DNA of 64,000 nt. Source: Halohasta litchfieldiae. GTDB taxonomy: Archaea; Halobacteriota; Halobacteria; Halobacteriales; Haloferacaceae. Where the stretch lies: contig NZ_CP024845.1 of assembly GCF_002788215.1 (NCBI RefSeq), forward strand, positions 682,001 through 746,000, in the 5' to 3' direction. The first letter of the stretch is position 1. Each line of letters starts with the position of its first letter. Made by a program: the position numbers and the translations under genes. The notes under the pieces are model-generated. The model had not been told where the DNA came from. It searched no databases and worked only from the letters and a program-made list of their open reading frames with translations. Below, piece after piece: positions 8,083 through 16,911 of the stretch.

Positions 8083-9081
8083 ATGATCACGTTTCTCGCT
8101 GGTGGCACGGGAACGCCGAAGCTGTTGGCCGGGGCCACAGCCCAGTTCGACCCCGACGGGCTCACCGTCGTCGCCAACACCGGCGACGATATCGAACTTG
8201 GCGGCCTGCTCGTCTCTCCGGACGTCGACACCGTCCTCTTTCACGAGGGCGACGTCTTAGACACCGACCGATGGTGGGGAATCGAGGACGACACCCACGA
8301 GACCAACGCCGAACTCCACCGACTGGCCGAGGAAGCCGACCTCGACACCGGCCCACAGTACCTCCCGCCGCGCGAGCAGACCGCCGGTCGACCGATTGCC
8401 CGCTGGCGACGCTTCTCGGGCATCGCTGAGTTCATGACCATCGGCGACCGCGACCGGGCGGTCCACATCACGCGCACGAGCCTGCTTGACGAGGGCAAAA
8501 CGCCCACCGAAGCGACCCGGATTCTCGCCGATGCCTTCGACGTCGACCTCACGCTGCTGCCGATGACCGACGATCCAGTTGCGACTATCATCGCAACCGA
8601 GGAGGGGCCGATCCATTTTCAGGAGTACTGGCTCGGTCCAGCTGACCACGACGTACAGGGCGTCGAGTTCCGCGGGGCCGAGGAGGCCGAGCCGACGACC
8701 CACGTGCTCGACGCCCTCGACGCGCCGGTCGTGATCGGCCCCTCAAACCCGGTGACAAGTATCGGCCCAATGCTCGCGGTACCGGGTATTCGTGAGGCCC
8801 TCGAACGAACTCCGGTCGTTGCGGTCTCGCCGTTCATCGAAGACGAGGTGTTCTCGGGACCGGCCGCGGAACTCATGGACGGCACTGGACGGGAACCAAG
8901 TACACGAGGGGTAGCCGACGCCTACCCCTTCGTCGACGCCTTCGTCCTCGACTCCGAGGACGGGACTGATCTCGACCGACCAGTCGTCCGAACCGATACG
9001 AAAATCGATGACGAGGCAGACAGCAGACGAGTGATGGAGGCCGTGATTGAGGCGATGGCGGAGTTGGGGATCAACGTATGA
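8083..9081 (+). CDS. cofD: 2-phospho-L-lactate transferase (CofD), coenzyme F420 biosynthesis
   Basis: Transfers the lactyl(or enolpyruvyl)-phospho group from the guanylated donor to the deazaflavin Fo, giving F420-0. The N-terminus [18 protein letters not shown] is the family's glycine-rich nucleotide loop. Further markers are [47 protein letters not shown], and [19 protein letters not shown] near residue 220. Length (332 residues) is normal. ATG 8083 is chosen because the conserved glycine loop begins there; upstream codons are not family-like. It is the first gene of a four-gene run joined by ATGA overlaps. F420-dependent enzymes are expected in this host; one damaged candidate is at 44084. 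Confidence 0.96.
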   Translation: MITFLAGGTGTPKLLAGATAQFDPDGLTVVANTGDDIELGGLLVSPDVDTVLFHEGDVLDTDRWWGIEDDTHETNAELHRLAEEADLDTGPQYLPPREQTAGRPIARWRRFSGIAEFMTIGDRDRAVHITRTSLLDEGKTPTEATRILADAFDVDLTLLPMTDDPVATIIATEEGPIHFQEYWLGPADHDVQGVEFRGAEEAEPTTHVLDALDAPVVIGPSNPVTSIGPMLAVPGIREALERTPVVAVSPFIEDEVFSGPAAELMDGTGREPSTRGVADAYPFVDAFVLDSEDGTDLDRPVVRTDTKIDDEADSRRVMEAVIEAMAELGINV

Positions 9082-9884
9082 GTCGGCGGGAGCCTGAACG
9101 GTCGACCAGCTGCTCAGCGGGCAATAGCCGGTGCCTACCATTCAAACCACGACTGGCGCTAGCGAGTCTGAGCGGCGAGGCCGACGCCGCGTGGGCGGCC
9201 GCGGGGGCGGAACTCGCCGGAGCAGCCTTTATAGGTGGGGTTGCCCTTGACGAGCCGAGCCGGGAGGCTGCCCGCGCGCTCGTCGACCGGGACCGCGAGG
9301 AGTTTCTCCCAGATGATCCGCTGGCGTTTATAAGCGATCAACTGTCGACACTCGATGCGGTACCGATTCAACCGGGCGTCAACGTCAGAGCTACGCGCCT
9401 TGAGCCGATTCGACGGGCCGCAGCAATCTGTGCGGATCACGACGCAATCGTGGAGATCAACGCCCACTGTCGACAGCCTGAACTCTGCGAGGTGGGCTGT
9501 GGCGAGACGTTGCTGGCCGATACCGACCGACTAACAAAGAATGTCTCCACGGCCGCCGCCGAAGGAGCGACGGTGAGCGTCAAGGTTCGTGCCGAGGTTC
9601 CCGGCGTCGACCTGTCGACGGTTGCCGAGCGAATCGAGGATGCGGGGGCCAACATTATCCACGTCGACGCGATGGACTCTGAACCTGTGATCCGGGATGT
9701 CGCTACGGCGTCCGATTTGTTCGTGATTGCCAACAACGAGGTACGGGATCAAGAGACTGTAAGAGAGTATCTCAGCTATGGGGCCGACGCGGTCAGTGTG
9801 GGTCGACCGAGCCGGGAGCCGACCGGCGCGGTAATGCAACGGGTGGCCACCGCGGTCGACCAGTGGGAGGTACCAGTCAGATGA
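9078..9884 (+). CDS. Dus-like FMN TIM-barrel protein (tRNA-dihydrouridine-synthase superfamily)
   Basis: A 268-residue protein related to dihydrouridine synthases and dihydroorotate dehydrogenases. It has an FMN-barrel pattern: [30 protein letters not shown] near residue 130, [11 protein letters not shown] with a probable flavin-contacting Lys, [17 protein letters not shown], and a C-terminal phosphate-binding segment [11 protein letters not shown]. The Cys-rich [11 protein letters not shown] segment is unlike the catalytic Cys loop of true Dus enzymes. A tRNA role is therefore doubtful and an unassigned redox step is equally possible. The start overlaps the cofD stop (ATGA), and the stop overlaps the next start. 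Its linkage to cofD, CitG-like and DUF447 genes argues for a coenzyme-related job. Confidence 0.72.
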   Translation: MSRREPERSTSCSAGNSRCLPFKPRLALASLSGEADAAWAAAGAELAGAAFIGGVALDEPSREAARALVDRDREEFLPDDPLAFISDQLSTLDAVPIQPGVNVRATRLEPIRRAAAICADHDAIVEINAHCRQPELCEVGCGETLLADTDRLTKNVSTAAAEGATVSVKVRAEVPGVDLSTVAERIEDAGANIIHVDAMDSEPVIRDVATASDLFVIANNEVRDQETVREYLSYGADAVSVGRPSREPTGAVMQRVATAVDQWEVPVR

Positions 9885-10753
9885 GTCGCTGGGGCGAGAC
9901 CACTGGCCGAACCACTGTTGACAACGCACAACTCGCGCTGCTACTCGAAGTGTCGGGGACCCCCAAACCGGGCAACGTCGACCGCCACCGAGATCTGGAT
10001 GACCTCCGATTCGAGCACCTCATTGCGGGGGCGGTCGGTGCCCGAAGCGGCCTCCAGTGTGCTGCCGCAGGCGATTCAGTCGGGGCCGCCTTCGAGCAGG
10101 CGGTCAGCGGGATGTCGAACCAACAGGGCGGTAACACCCAGTTCGGTTGCCTGCTGCTGTTGGTTCCACTTATAAAAGCCGCCGCCACCCAGTCGCTCAC
10201 ACCGGATGGCGTTCGGTCAGTGGTCGACGCGACGACTGTTGAGGACGCCGTCGACTTCTATCGGGCCTTCGAGCACGTCGACGTGGCGGTCGACGAGCCA
10301 CCAGCTGATGCCGACGCATTGGACGTTCGACGGGGCAGCGAGGTCGCCGCAACGCTCCGCGAGCGAGGGCTCTCGCTGTACGACATCATGCAGTTGTCGG
10401 CCGATCCCGACGACCGACTTGGTGATGGCAACGCCCGCGAGTGGGTCTCGGGTTTCGAGCGAACGTTCGAGGCGGCCGACTCGCTGGTGGCCGACGAGGG
10501 ACCAGTTGGTGACCGGACGGCTCGCGTCTTTCTGGAGCTACTGGCCGACCAGCCCGACACGTTAATCGCAATCAACCACGGTGAGGCCACTGCGCGGTCG
10601 GTCTCCGAGCGTGCGGCCGCAGTCGACGGTGATCTCGCGGCCGCCGAACGGCTCGCCGAGGAGTTCGTCGACGAGGGGTACAACCCGGGGACGACCGCAG
10701 ATATTACGGCTGCGGCCCTGTTTGTCGCACTCGAACGGGGATTAGAGGTATGA
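9881..10753 (+). CDS. Triphosphoribosyl-dephospho-CoA synthase (CitG/MdcB)-like protein
   Basis: The 290-residue protein matches the CitG fold: VSGTPKPGNVDRHRDLDDL corresponds to the family's PKPGLVD motif, then LRFEHLIAGAVGA, SNQQGGNTQFGCLLLLVPLI, and the C-terminal INHGEATARSVSERA and NPGTTADITAAALFVALE. Known CitG makes the citrate-lyase prosthetic-group precursor from dephospho-CoA and ATP, but no citrate lyase or malonate decarboxylase is present, so the archaeal protein probably acts on another nucleotide substrate. It is translationally coupled on both sides (ATGA overlaps). The residue pattern makes family assignment good; the reaction is unknown. Confidence 0.8.
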   Translation: MSRWGETTGRTTVDNAQLALLLEVSGTPKPGNVDRHRDLDDLRFEHLIAGAVGARSGLQCAAAGDSVGAAFEQAVSGMSNQQGGNTQFGCLLLLVPLIKAAATQSLTPDGVRSVVDATTVEDAVDFYRAFEHVDVAVDEPPADADALDVRRGSEVAATLRERGLSLYDIMQLSADPDDRLGDGNAREWVSGFERTFEAADSLVADEGPVGDRTARVFLELLADQPDTLIAINHGEATARSVSERAAAVDGDLAAAERLAEEFVDEGYNPGTTADITAAALFVALERGLEV

Positions 10754-11349
10754 CTGATATGCGCTCCGAGTGGCCCGTCGACCTCCGTGGAGTCACCGAG
10801 TCCATCGTCGCTACACTCGGCCCCAACGACCGGTGGAACATGGCTGCTCTTGGGCTTCACGCACCTGACGAGTTGGGCGAGCCAGTCGAAGCGACGACGT
10901 GGGGTAACACCCGGACGCGACGAAACTTTCACCGCCAGGGCGGTGGCGTGGTGCAGTTTACGGCCGATCCGCGGGAGTTCGTCGACGCCGCCGTGACGAT
11001 CCGCGAGGAAGACGAGCCAGTGTTGCCAAACGCCGACGCGTGGGTCGAAATCGAGGCGACATCAGTCGACAGCGGAAAGGATGGCAGCACCAGTTGGGAG
11101 CAATGGGAACTCCGACCCACCGAAGCGGGAATCGTCGAAGGTAGTCGTCCCCTAACGATCAATCGCGGGTTCTACGCCGTTATTGATGCCACCGTGGCGG
11201 CCTCGCGGCTTGAGGTGTCTGCCTTTGAGACAGCAACCCTGCGTGATCGGTTGGCCTACTTCGAGGAGACCGTCGAGAAGTGTGGTGGGCCACGAGAGCA
11301 TGAGGCATTCGAGACACTGAGCGAGGAGACTGGATGGCGGGAGTACTGA
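10750..11349 (+). CDS. DUF447 family protein
   Basis: This 199-residue soluble protein matches DUF447, a family found in archaea and in tetrahydromethanopterin-using bacteria. Visible features are a flavin-reductase-like split-barrel opening (GVTESIVATLGPNDRWNMAALGL), TWGNTRTRRNFHRQGGGVVQ, and RGFYAVIDATVAASRL near residue 140. The fold resembles FMN-binding split barrels, so a flavin-binding role is plausible. It is the last gene of the cofD operon, beginning in an ATGA overlap; ATG 10759 is an alternative start. The function is unassigned. Confidence 0.82.
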   Translation: MTDMRSEWPVDLRGVTESIVATLGPNDRWNMAALGLHAPDELGEPVEATTWGNTRTRRNFHRQGGGVVQFTADPREFVDAAVTIREEDEPVLPNADAWVEIEATSVDSGKDGSTSWEQWELRPTEAGIVEGSRPLTINRGFYAVIDATVAASRLEVSAFETATLRDRLAYFEETVEKCGGPREHEAFETLSEETGWREY

Positions 11350-11394
11350 GTGCGGAACGAATCGTTTTAGTGTTGCTCCGACCGAAGAGGCTGT

Positions 11395-11580
11395 ATGGCA
11401 ATCAAACCGAAGTACGTCAAACAGCTCGCAACGACCCTGCTTGAGCGCTACCCCGAGGCATTCAACACCGATTTCGATACCAACAAGGAAAACGTCTCCA
11501 AGCTCACTACCGTCGACTCCAAAGGCGTTCGCAACCGAGTCGCCGGCTACATTACGCGAAAGAAAGCCGCAACGGTCTAA
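11395..11580 (+). CDS. rps17e: 30S ribosomal protein S17e
   Basis: A 61-residue archaeal eS17, a small-subunit protein without a bacterial counterpart. The sequence MAIKPKYVKQLATTLLERYP, FNTDFDTNKENVSKLTTVDS and the C-terminal VRNRVAGYITRKKA are family-typical, and the length is normal for archaea (about 60-65). A TATA-like cgttttagtg at 11361-11370 is centred 29 bases before the ATG, so the transcript is probably leaderless. It is transcribed separately from the upstream DUF447 gene and convergently with the LOV kinase. Confidence 0.97.
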   Translation: MAIKPKYVKQLATTLLERYPEAFNTDFDTNKENVSKLTTVDSKGVRNRVAGYITRKKAATV

Positions 11581-11648
11581 TTGCTACAAGAGAGTCGTGT
11601 GACTGTTTGTGAGGGTGAGATAGTGGGAACCATAGCGTCCCGGAGTGG

Positions 11649-13559
11649 CTACTCGTCGTCACTGTATTCGGAGAGCTTCTGCTGGAAGCCGACCCAGTGG
11701 GTAAGCTCGCCGGTGTCGTCTCTGACTGGCGCGATATCAAGTTTGTTCCAAAACTGGGTACCATCCTTCCGATAGTTTTGCAGTGTTACCGACACCGGTT
11801 CGTGGCTCTCGATCCCTTGCCGTATCTCGTCGACCGTCTCGGGATCCGACGCCGGACCCTGCATGAACCGACAGTTCCGGCCGAGAATCTCCGCACGGTC
11901 GTAGCCGGTTAGCTCACAAAACTGATCGTTCGCATACACCATCGGATTGTCATCGAGGGTCGGATCGGTGATCGCGATACCGATGGGGGCTTCGTCCATG
12001 GCCTGTGTTTTCATTTCGAGTTCGGCCTCCCGGCGGTTCCGGGCAGTGACATCCCGAGCCACGAAGAGGTGTTGGCCCGGCACGACGTTGGCTGCCCCAG
12101 CGTACTCGACCGCGCGGTCGACACCGTCTGCCCCGTGGATGGTGACTGTATCACGCCGCTCTGTGTCGGTCTGGAACTGTTGCCACTCGCTGTTGAAATC
12201 GAACTCAGCGGGCAGAAACTCTTGGAGTGATCGGCCGAGTAACTGTTTCCTGTCGAGCCCGAACACTGCGGTTGCCCCCGCGTTGGCATCGACGATCCGG
12301 CCCTCGTCATCGGTGATCAACAACGCGTCGGTTGCTTCTTCGAAGGCGGCCTTATACTGGTCGCGGGCCCGCGTGAGTTCGGTGATCCCCGACTCGCTGC
12401 CCGTCTCGGGAAGCCGTGGGATCGAGACCGTCATCGTCGTCCCTTGGTCGGTCACTGTCGTCTCGACGCTGCCGTCGTGGCTGTCGATGATCCAGTGGGT
12501 GAGCCACAGCCCGAGTCCGCTGCCGTGAACAAGCGGCGTCTCCGCGCCCTCTCTGAGAACGGTACGTTCTTGCTCGGAGAGCCCCGGCCCGTCGTCGGCA
12601 ACGTGTATTTCGAGCGCGTTTGGGAGGCTGTCGACGGTCACGGTGACGGTCGGAGCCTCGCCGCAGTGTTTGGCGGCGTTCTCGACGAGTTCCATGATCG
12701 CCCGCTCGAAGTTTGCCAACACCGCCACCGAGATGTCGTCGTCACAGTCGACCGAAATTGACGCGTTGGGATGTGACTGGGTGACTCTCTCGACGACGTA
12801 CTCGATTAGCGCAGCGATATCGGTTGGGTTTCGGTCGGCGGTTTCGCTGATTACCTGCTCCAACTCGCGGGCTTTCTGGCCCAGTCCGATGAGTTTGTCA
12901 ATGTTGCGGAGTGCGGTCTCACCGCTTTGTGTGTCATCCAACTGCTCGGCCATGATCTCAGTGTGTCCCCGAATGACTGCCAGATCGTTCCGAAGGTTGT
13001 GTCGCAGCACGCGGTTGAGCACGGTCGCAAGGTTGGCCTGCCTGGTGAGTTCGGCCTCATGTTGTTTGCGTTCGAGTTCACGTTCGAGCAGTCGAGCAAT
13101 CAGTTCGGTAAACATCGTCTCGCCGTCGCTGAAGGCATCCCGTGGATCGTCAGCGACGAAACAGACCGTGCCATACGGTTCGCCGTCGACAATAAGCGGT
13201 GTGCCGTGATAGCAGTGCAACCCGTGGGTTACGAATGCTGGATCATCAGCCCACCCCTGGTTGGGCGCGTCAGAGAGGGCAATCTGGGCGTTGCTCTCGA
13301 TTGTCCGCCGGCAGTATGTCGTCCCGAGATCAAGCTCTAAGCCCGGTGGGAATTGTCCACTGGCTGGGTCTGTGCTGGCGATGGTTTTCCAGTGATCGGT
13401 TTCTTGATTGATACGGGTTAGATGGCCGTTGTCCGCCCCCAAATACTGTGCGCCAAGCCGCAGTGCGTCCTCGGCTTTCGTCTCGAACGGCGTCTCTCGA
13501 CGAATGATCTCATACAGTTCGTTTCTCGCCTCTTGGGCAGTGTATGTGGTATCAGACAT
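11649..13559 (-). CDS. GAF - histidine kinase - PAS - LOV protein (kinase-first architecture)
   Basis: Predicted cytosolic light- or redox-sensing kinase, 636 residues. Order: GAF domain (about 20-160), phosphoacceptor helix LRHNLRND with His187, ATPase domain with ELVENAAKH (N-box, Asn294), ADDGPG and HGSGLGLWL (to about 385), PAS (395-505), then a terminal PAS (515-630) containing RNCRFMQGP, the signature of photoactive LOV domains (Cys563), plus the flavin-contacting residues in LQNYRKDGTQFWN and WVGFQQ. Sensor domains normally precede the kinase; here two PAS domains follow it. Start 13559 (MSDTTYTAQ) is preferred over an upstream extension. No response regulator is adjacent. The neighbours are a flavoprotein reductase and a second LOV-like protein. 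Confidence 0.9.
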   Translation of the reverse strand: MSDTTYTAQEARNELYEIIRRETPFETKAEDALRLGAQYLGADNGHLTRINQETDHWKTIASTDPASGQFPPGLELDLGTTYCRRTIESNAQIALSDAPNQGWADDPAFVTHGLHCYHGTPLIVDGEPYGTVCFVADDPRDAFSDGETMFTELIARLLERELERKQHEAELTRQANLATVLNRVLRHNLRNDLAVIRGHTEIMAEQLDDTQSGETALRNIDKLIGLGQKARELEQVISETADRNPTDIAALIEYVVERVTQSHPNASISVDCDDDISVAVLANFERAIMELVENAAKHCGEAPTVTVTVDSLPNALEIHVADDGPGLSEQERTVLREGAETPLVHGSGLGLWLTHWIIDSHDGSVETTVTDQGTTMTVSIPRLPETGSESGITELTRARDQYKAAFEEATDALLITDDEGRIVDANAGATAVFGLDRKQLLGRSLQEFLPAEFDFNSEWQQFQTDTERRDTVTIHGADGVDRAVEYAGAANVVPGQHLFVARDVTARNRREAELEMKTQAMDEAPIGIAITDPTLDDNPMVYANDQFCELTGYDRAEILGRNCRFMQGPASDPETVDEIRQGIESHEPVSVTLQNYRKDGTQFWNKLDIAPVRDDTGELTHWVGFQQKLSEYSDDE

Positions 13560-13723
13560 TGTTAGGGGATACGGCCATACAGGGTGCAGGTTCGCTTGGA
13601 AGCAGTTTATTACTATCTTCCTCACAGAAAGTTCTCTGAATGTGATTAGTATGGGCCTGTGTTAACAAATAACTACCTGTTGGAATAAGACTAGTAACCC
13701 AATGAGCGGACCGCTATTTCCAC

Positions 13724-15118
13724 TCAGTAGCTGTACGTTTCTTCAGTAATCTGGACGTAGCCCTGTTTTTTGAGCGACCGTTTTTTCTTTTTATATTTAT
13801 AAAGGGTCTTCGCGCCGGAGAGCCCCGACCGGAGCGTGCTCTTTTTAAGAAGGTTAGAGCCATCCGCCGCGAGCATCCCACGAACTGATTTAAATGTTCG
13901 ATCCCAGTCGCTCGGCCCATAGCCGCGGCAGAGTTCGGCAAAGGTGACGTTGCGGAGTAGTTCGTCACCGATGGCTTCGTCCCATCGGTTGTTGTACGTC
14001 GACAGATCGCCTTTCGCCGCCAACTCGCCAGCAATCGCTCCCGTCCGAACGGCAACGTGGTCGCCGCCCTCGTGGAACGCCGAGGTCGTCCCCATTGCGC
14101 CACCGGCGACCGCGATTCCAGCGTCGACGGGCGACTCGATTGGCTGTGTCGAGGAGATACTGTAAGTTTCGGTACCGTCGCGCTTGCCGCGGTCTTCAAC
14201 CAGTGGGAAGTCGGTCTCGATGTCGTACTCGTCGCCCCACTGCCACTCAAGCAGTCGATGAATGTAGGTGCTCCCCTGTGGGATACTGTCGTCGTCTGGC
14301 CGAAGGAGTTCGTACTCGTCTCGGTCGTCGACGGCATCGATGTCGAGCCCGATTGGCATCGTCAACCCAACCCGGCAGACCCGCGCGTCGTTCGGGAACA
14401 CCCACGGATAGGCCGTATGGCCGGGCATCACGCCCCACCAGAATTTGATCGACGTCTTGAGTTCCTCGAAGACCTCCTCGGGGAACCGTCGGTACTCCTG
14501 ATAGGCGATATGGTTGGCTTTCGGCGAGGCCAGTAGTTCCGAGGCCTTGGTGTCGTCGGGGAGATAGCTATCGAGCACTCGGTTAGTAACCGTACGCTGT
14601 GGGCCATCCGCGAGAATTAGGAAATCAGCCCCGATTTCCTCGCCGTTGGCCAGCGAGACGACGTGCCGCGGATCGTCCGCGGAGCCGTCTGCATCGAGGT
14701 CGCTGTCGACCTCGGTTACGCGAACCTTGAGCCGGTACTCCGCGCCGGCGTCCTCGGCGCGCTCGCGCATCCAGTCGTCGAACCGAGCGCGATTGAAGGT
14801 GTAGCCGAAATGGTCGTACGACGATTCGATACCGGTACTTCTCAGCGTGCAGGATTCCGTGGGGCCAATGAACTCCGCGCGGTCGAGGTGTTGGAGGAGG
14901 ACATCGTCGGGGAACTCATCCGGATGAATATCCATGATGTCGACCCAGTAGTCGAGAATGCCCGCCGCGTCGGTCGAATCGGGACCGAGTCCCTCGCGGT
15001 CGGCCCGCGGGACGCCCTTCTCACAGACGACCGCCGAGGCACCACCGCTGGCCGCGGCATGTGCCGCCGCCGTGCCCGCGGGGCCACCACCTACGATAGC
15101 CACGTCTACGCGTTCCAT
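13724..15118 (-). CDS. Geranylgeranyl reductase family FAD-dependent oxidoreductase
   Basis: A 464-residue flavoprotein. The N-terminal Rossmann motif VDVAIVGGGPAGTAAAHAAA binds FAD, followed by YTFNRARFDDWMRERAEDAG and a second FAD segment VAGGAMGTTSAFHEGGDHVA preceded by PVDAGI. The family saturates geranylgeranyl chains of archaeal lipids or of quinone/retinoid side chains. Several paralogues exist per haloarchaeal genome, so the substrate is not certain. A basic tail (KYKKKKRSLKKQG) may aid membrane association. It is divergent from the Cys-less LOV gene (127 bp between starts) and lies downstream of no obvious operon partner on its strand. Confidence 0.88.
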   Translation of the reverse strand: MERVDVAIVGGGPAGTAAAHAAASGGASAVVCEKGVPRADREGLGPDSTDAAGILDYWVDIMDIHPDEFPDDVLLQHLDRAEFIGPTESCTLRSTGIESSYDHFGYTFNRARFDDWMRERAEDAGAEYRLKVRVTEVDSDLDADGSADDPRHVVSLANGEEIGADFLILADGPQRTVTNRVLDSYLPDDTKASELLASPKANHIAYQEYRRFPEEVFEELKTSIKFWWGVMPGHTAYPWVFPNDARVCRVGLTMPIGLDIDAVDDRDEYELLRPDDDSIPQGSTYIHRLLEWQWGDEYDIETDFPLVEDRGKRDGTETYSISSTQPIESPVDAGIAVAGGAMGTTSAFHEGGDHVAVRTGAIAGELAAKGDLSTYNNRWDEAIGDELLRNVTFAELCRGYGPSDWDRTFKSVRGMLAADGSNLLKKSTLRSGLSGAKTLYKYKKKKRSLKKQGYVQITEETYSY

Positions 15119-15217
15119 ACCAGTTACCGCCCCGAGTTGATATTAAAGCCACTGAACTTGTGGTCCACAACTCAATGTAAGGCGTTGACTACCAGCCCAC
15201 AATGAATCGTAAACCGG

Positions 15218-15224
15218 TATATAA
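15218..15224 (+). promoter_or_regulatory. TATA box of the LOV-like gene
   Basis: TATATAA is centred 25 bases before the ATG at 15246, giving a leaderless transcript. The start codon lies inside the 10-bp palindrome ATACCGGTAT (15238-15247), and a second ccggtat copy abuts the TATA box, so a regulator could control this start. Confidence 0.6.
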
Positions 15225-15245
15225 CACGGTCCCCAAGATACCGGT

Positions 15246-15773
15246 ATGTCCGTCGACGCCGATCTCAAACGGATTTTTCAGGCCCAAACCAAGTCGGATG
15301 GCCCTCTCATTCCCTCGATGGCCGTGTTGGAACAGCTCGCCGACACGCTCGGTGAGATTCGTGCGAGTGCCAACCCCGATAGCTACAGGACCGATGCGGA
15401 GTCGACGCTTGACTGGAACACGCCCGCGATGGACACCGCGCCGATCGGGATGGCGATTTCGGGGCCAGCCTACGAGGACAACCCAATCGCGTACGTCAAC
15501 GATCAGTTCGAGGGGATCACGGGCTACACGGAGGTCGACCTGATCGGCGAGAACCTACGACTCCTTCAGGGACCGGAGACGGCCAGCGACCCGGTCGACG
15601 ACCTCCGGGAAGCCCTCGACATCTGGGCTCCGGTAATTGTCGAACTCCGGAACTACCGCAACGACGGCACCAAGTTCTGGAACCGCCTCGCGCTGGCTCC
15701 GATTGTCGACGTAACCGGGACGGTCAGCAATTGGGTCGGCTTTCAAGAGGATATCACCGACAGGCGGTCATAG
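15246..15773 (+). CDS. Stand-alone LOV-like PAS protein lacking the photoactive cysteine
   Basis: A 175-residue protein with a helical N-terminal cap (1-58) and one PAS domain (60-172). It closely resembles the terminal LOV domain of the kinase at 11649: APIGMAISGPAYEDNPIAYV, GENLRLLQGPE, LRNYRNDGTKFWNRLALAP and NWVGFQEDIT. The Asn, Arg and Gln residues expected to hold flavin remain, but the adduct-forming cysteine of NCRFLQ is Leu104 (ENLRLLQ). It may bind flavin without forming the classical adduct, acting as a redox sensor, a semiquinone-type photosensor or a partner of the kinase. No output domain is visible. Confidence 0.82.
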   Translation: MSVDADLKRIFQAQTKSDGPLIPSMAVLEQLADTLGEIRASANPDSYRTDAESTLDWNTPAMDTAPIGMAISGPAYEDNPIAYVNDQFEGITGYTEVDLIGENLRLLQGPETASDPVDDLREALDIWAPVIVELRNYRNDGTKFWNRLALAPIVDVTGTVSNWVGFQEDITDRRS

Positions 15774-15960
15774 GGACAGCCTACCAGCCAGTATTAACTG
15801 CCTACTCCCGGTAGATCTCGTCGTTTCTCTGCCTCGTCGTTGATCTCTTCGAATGGCTGTTCTTGTTTGCCGTGTGAGACGTGGTTCCGGAGGTGTCGAC
15901 AATGACATCGAACCTACCAGAGTGCCGCAAACTCATGTGGGTGGACGTCAATACCCGTGT

Positions 15961-16911
15961 ATGAGTGATCCGGAGATTGCAATTTTACGACAGAAAATTC
16001 ACGGCCTATCGGCTGACGACTACGCGACTGCCCTGCGGTCTCGACTGCCGGAGACCGAGATTGCGGTCGCCCAGACGCCCAGCGAGGAACGGGAACTCTT
16101 GGAACAGGTCCCGATTGCAACCGGGTTCGAACTTTCACCCGACGAGGTCGAGGCGGCCCCGAACCTGGATCTGTTCGCCTGTGTCTACGCCGGCGTCGGC
16201 CATCTGGATCTCGACGCGTTCGAAGCCAACGGGACGGCGGTTACCAACGCCTCCGGTGTCCATGGCCCCAACATCGCCGAATACGTCATCGGCTCGATTC
16301 TCTCCCACGTCCGCGGCTTCAGACAGGCGTGGCGACAGCAGGATCGTAACGAGTGGCGGTCCTACCCTGCCCGCGAGTTTCAGGGGAGCACGGTCACCGT
16401 CGTCGGGCTTGGCTCGATAGGCCAAGCCATTGTCGACCGTCTCGACCCGTTCGGCGTCGACACCATCGGCGTGCGCTACACCCCAGAGAAGGGTGGCCCA
16501 ACCGACGAGGTACTCGGGTTCGACGAGATCCAAGACGCGTTGGCTCGGACCGACTACCTCGTCCTCGCCTGTCCGCTGACCGACGAAACACGGGGTCTCA
16601 TCGACAGCGAAGCGTTCCTTACTCTGCCGTCGGACGCGTTCATGGTCAACATTGCGCGTGGTGGCGTGGTCGACACCGACGCGCTGGTGGCCGCGATGCA
16701 GGCCAACCGGATTTCGGGTGCCGCACTCGACGTGACCGATCCCGAACCACTGCCGAACGACCACCCACTGTGGGACATTGATACGGTCTCGATCACACCC
16801 CACAACGCGGGCCATACGCCGAACTACTACGAACGAACGGCCGAAATTCTGGCAACGAACGTCGAACGCTACAGGCAGGGAGAGACCGAGTACGAAAATC
16901 AGGTCGTTTAG
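15961..16911 (+). CDS. D-isomer-specific 2-hydroxyacid dehydrogenase
   Basis: An NAD(P)H-dependent dehydrogenase of 316 residues that interconverts a 2-oxoacid and a D-2-hydroxyacid. Visible features are the nucleotide loop VVGLGSIGQAI (near residue 145), the catalytic Arg in NIARGGVVDTDAL, the Glu in DVTDPEPLP, and the catalytic His in TPHNAGHT. Substrate candidates include glycerate/hydroxypyruvate, lactate or phosphoglycerate, but no ACT domain is present, so it is not a typical SerA. Start 15961 is chosen because the codons upstream are not family-like. Its stop overlaps the convergent CBS gene by 4 bp. Confidence 0.93.
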   Translation: MSDPEIAILRQKIHGLSADDYATALRSRLPETEIAVAQTPSEERELLEQVPIATGFELSPDEVEAAPNLDLFACVYAGVGHLDLDAFEANGTAVTNASGVHGPNIAEYVIGSILSHVRGFRQAWRQQDRNEWRSYPAREFQGSTVTVVGLGSIGQAIVDRLDPFGVDTIGVRYTPEKGGPTDEVLGFDEIQDALARTDYLVLACPLTDETRGLIDSEAFLTLPSDAFMVNIARGGVVDTDALVAAMQANRISGAALDVTDPEPLPNDHPLWDIDTVSITPHNAGHTPNYYERTAEILATNVERYRQGETEYENQVV

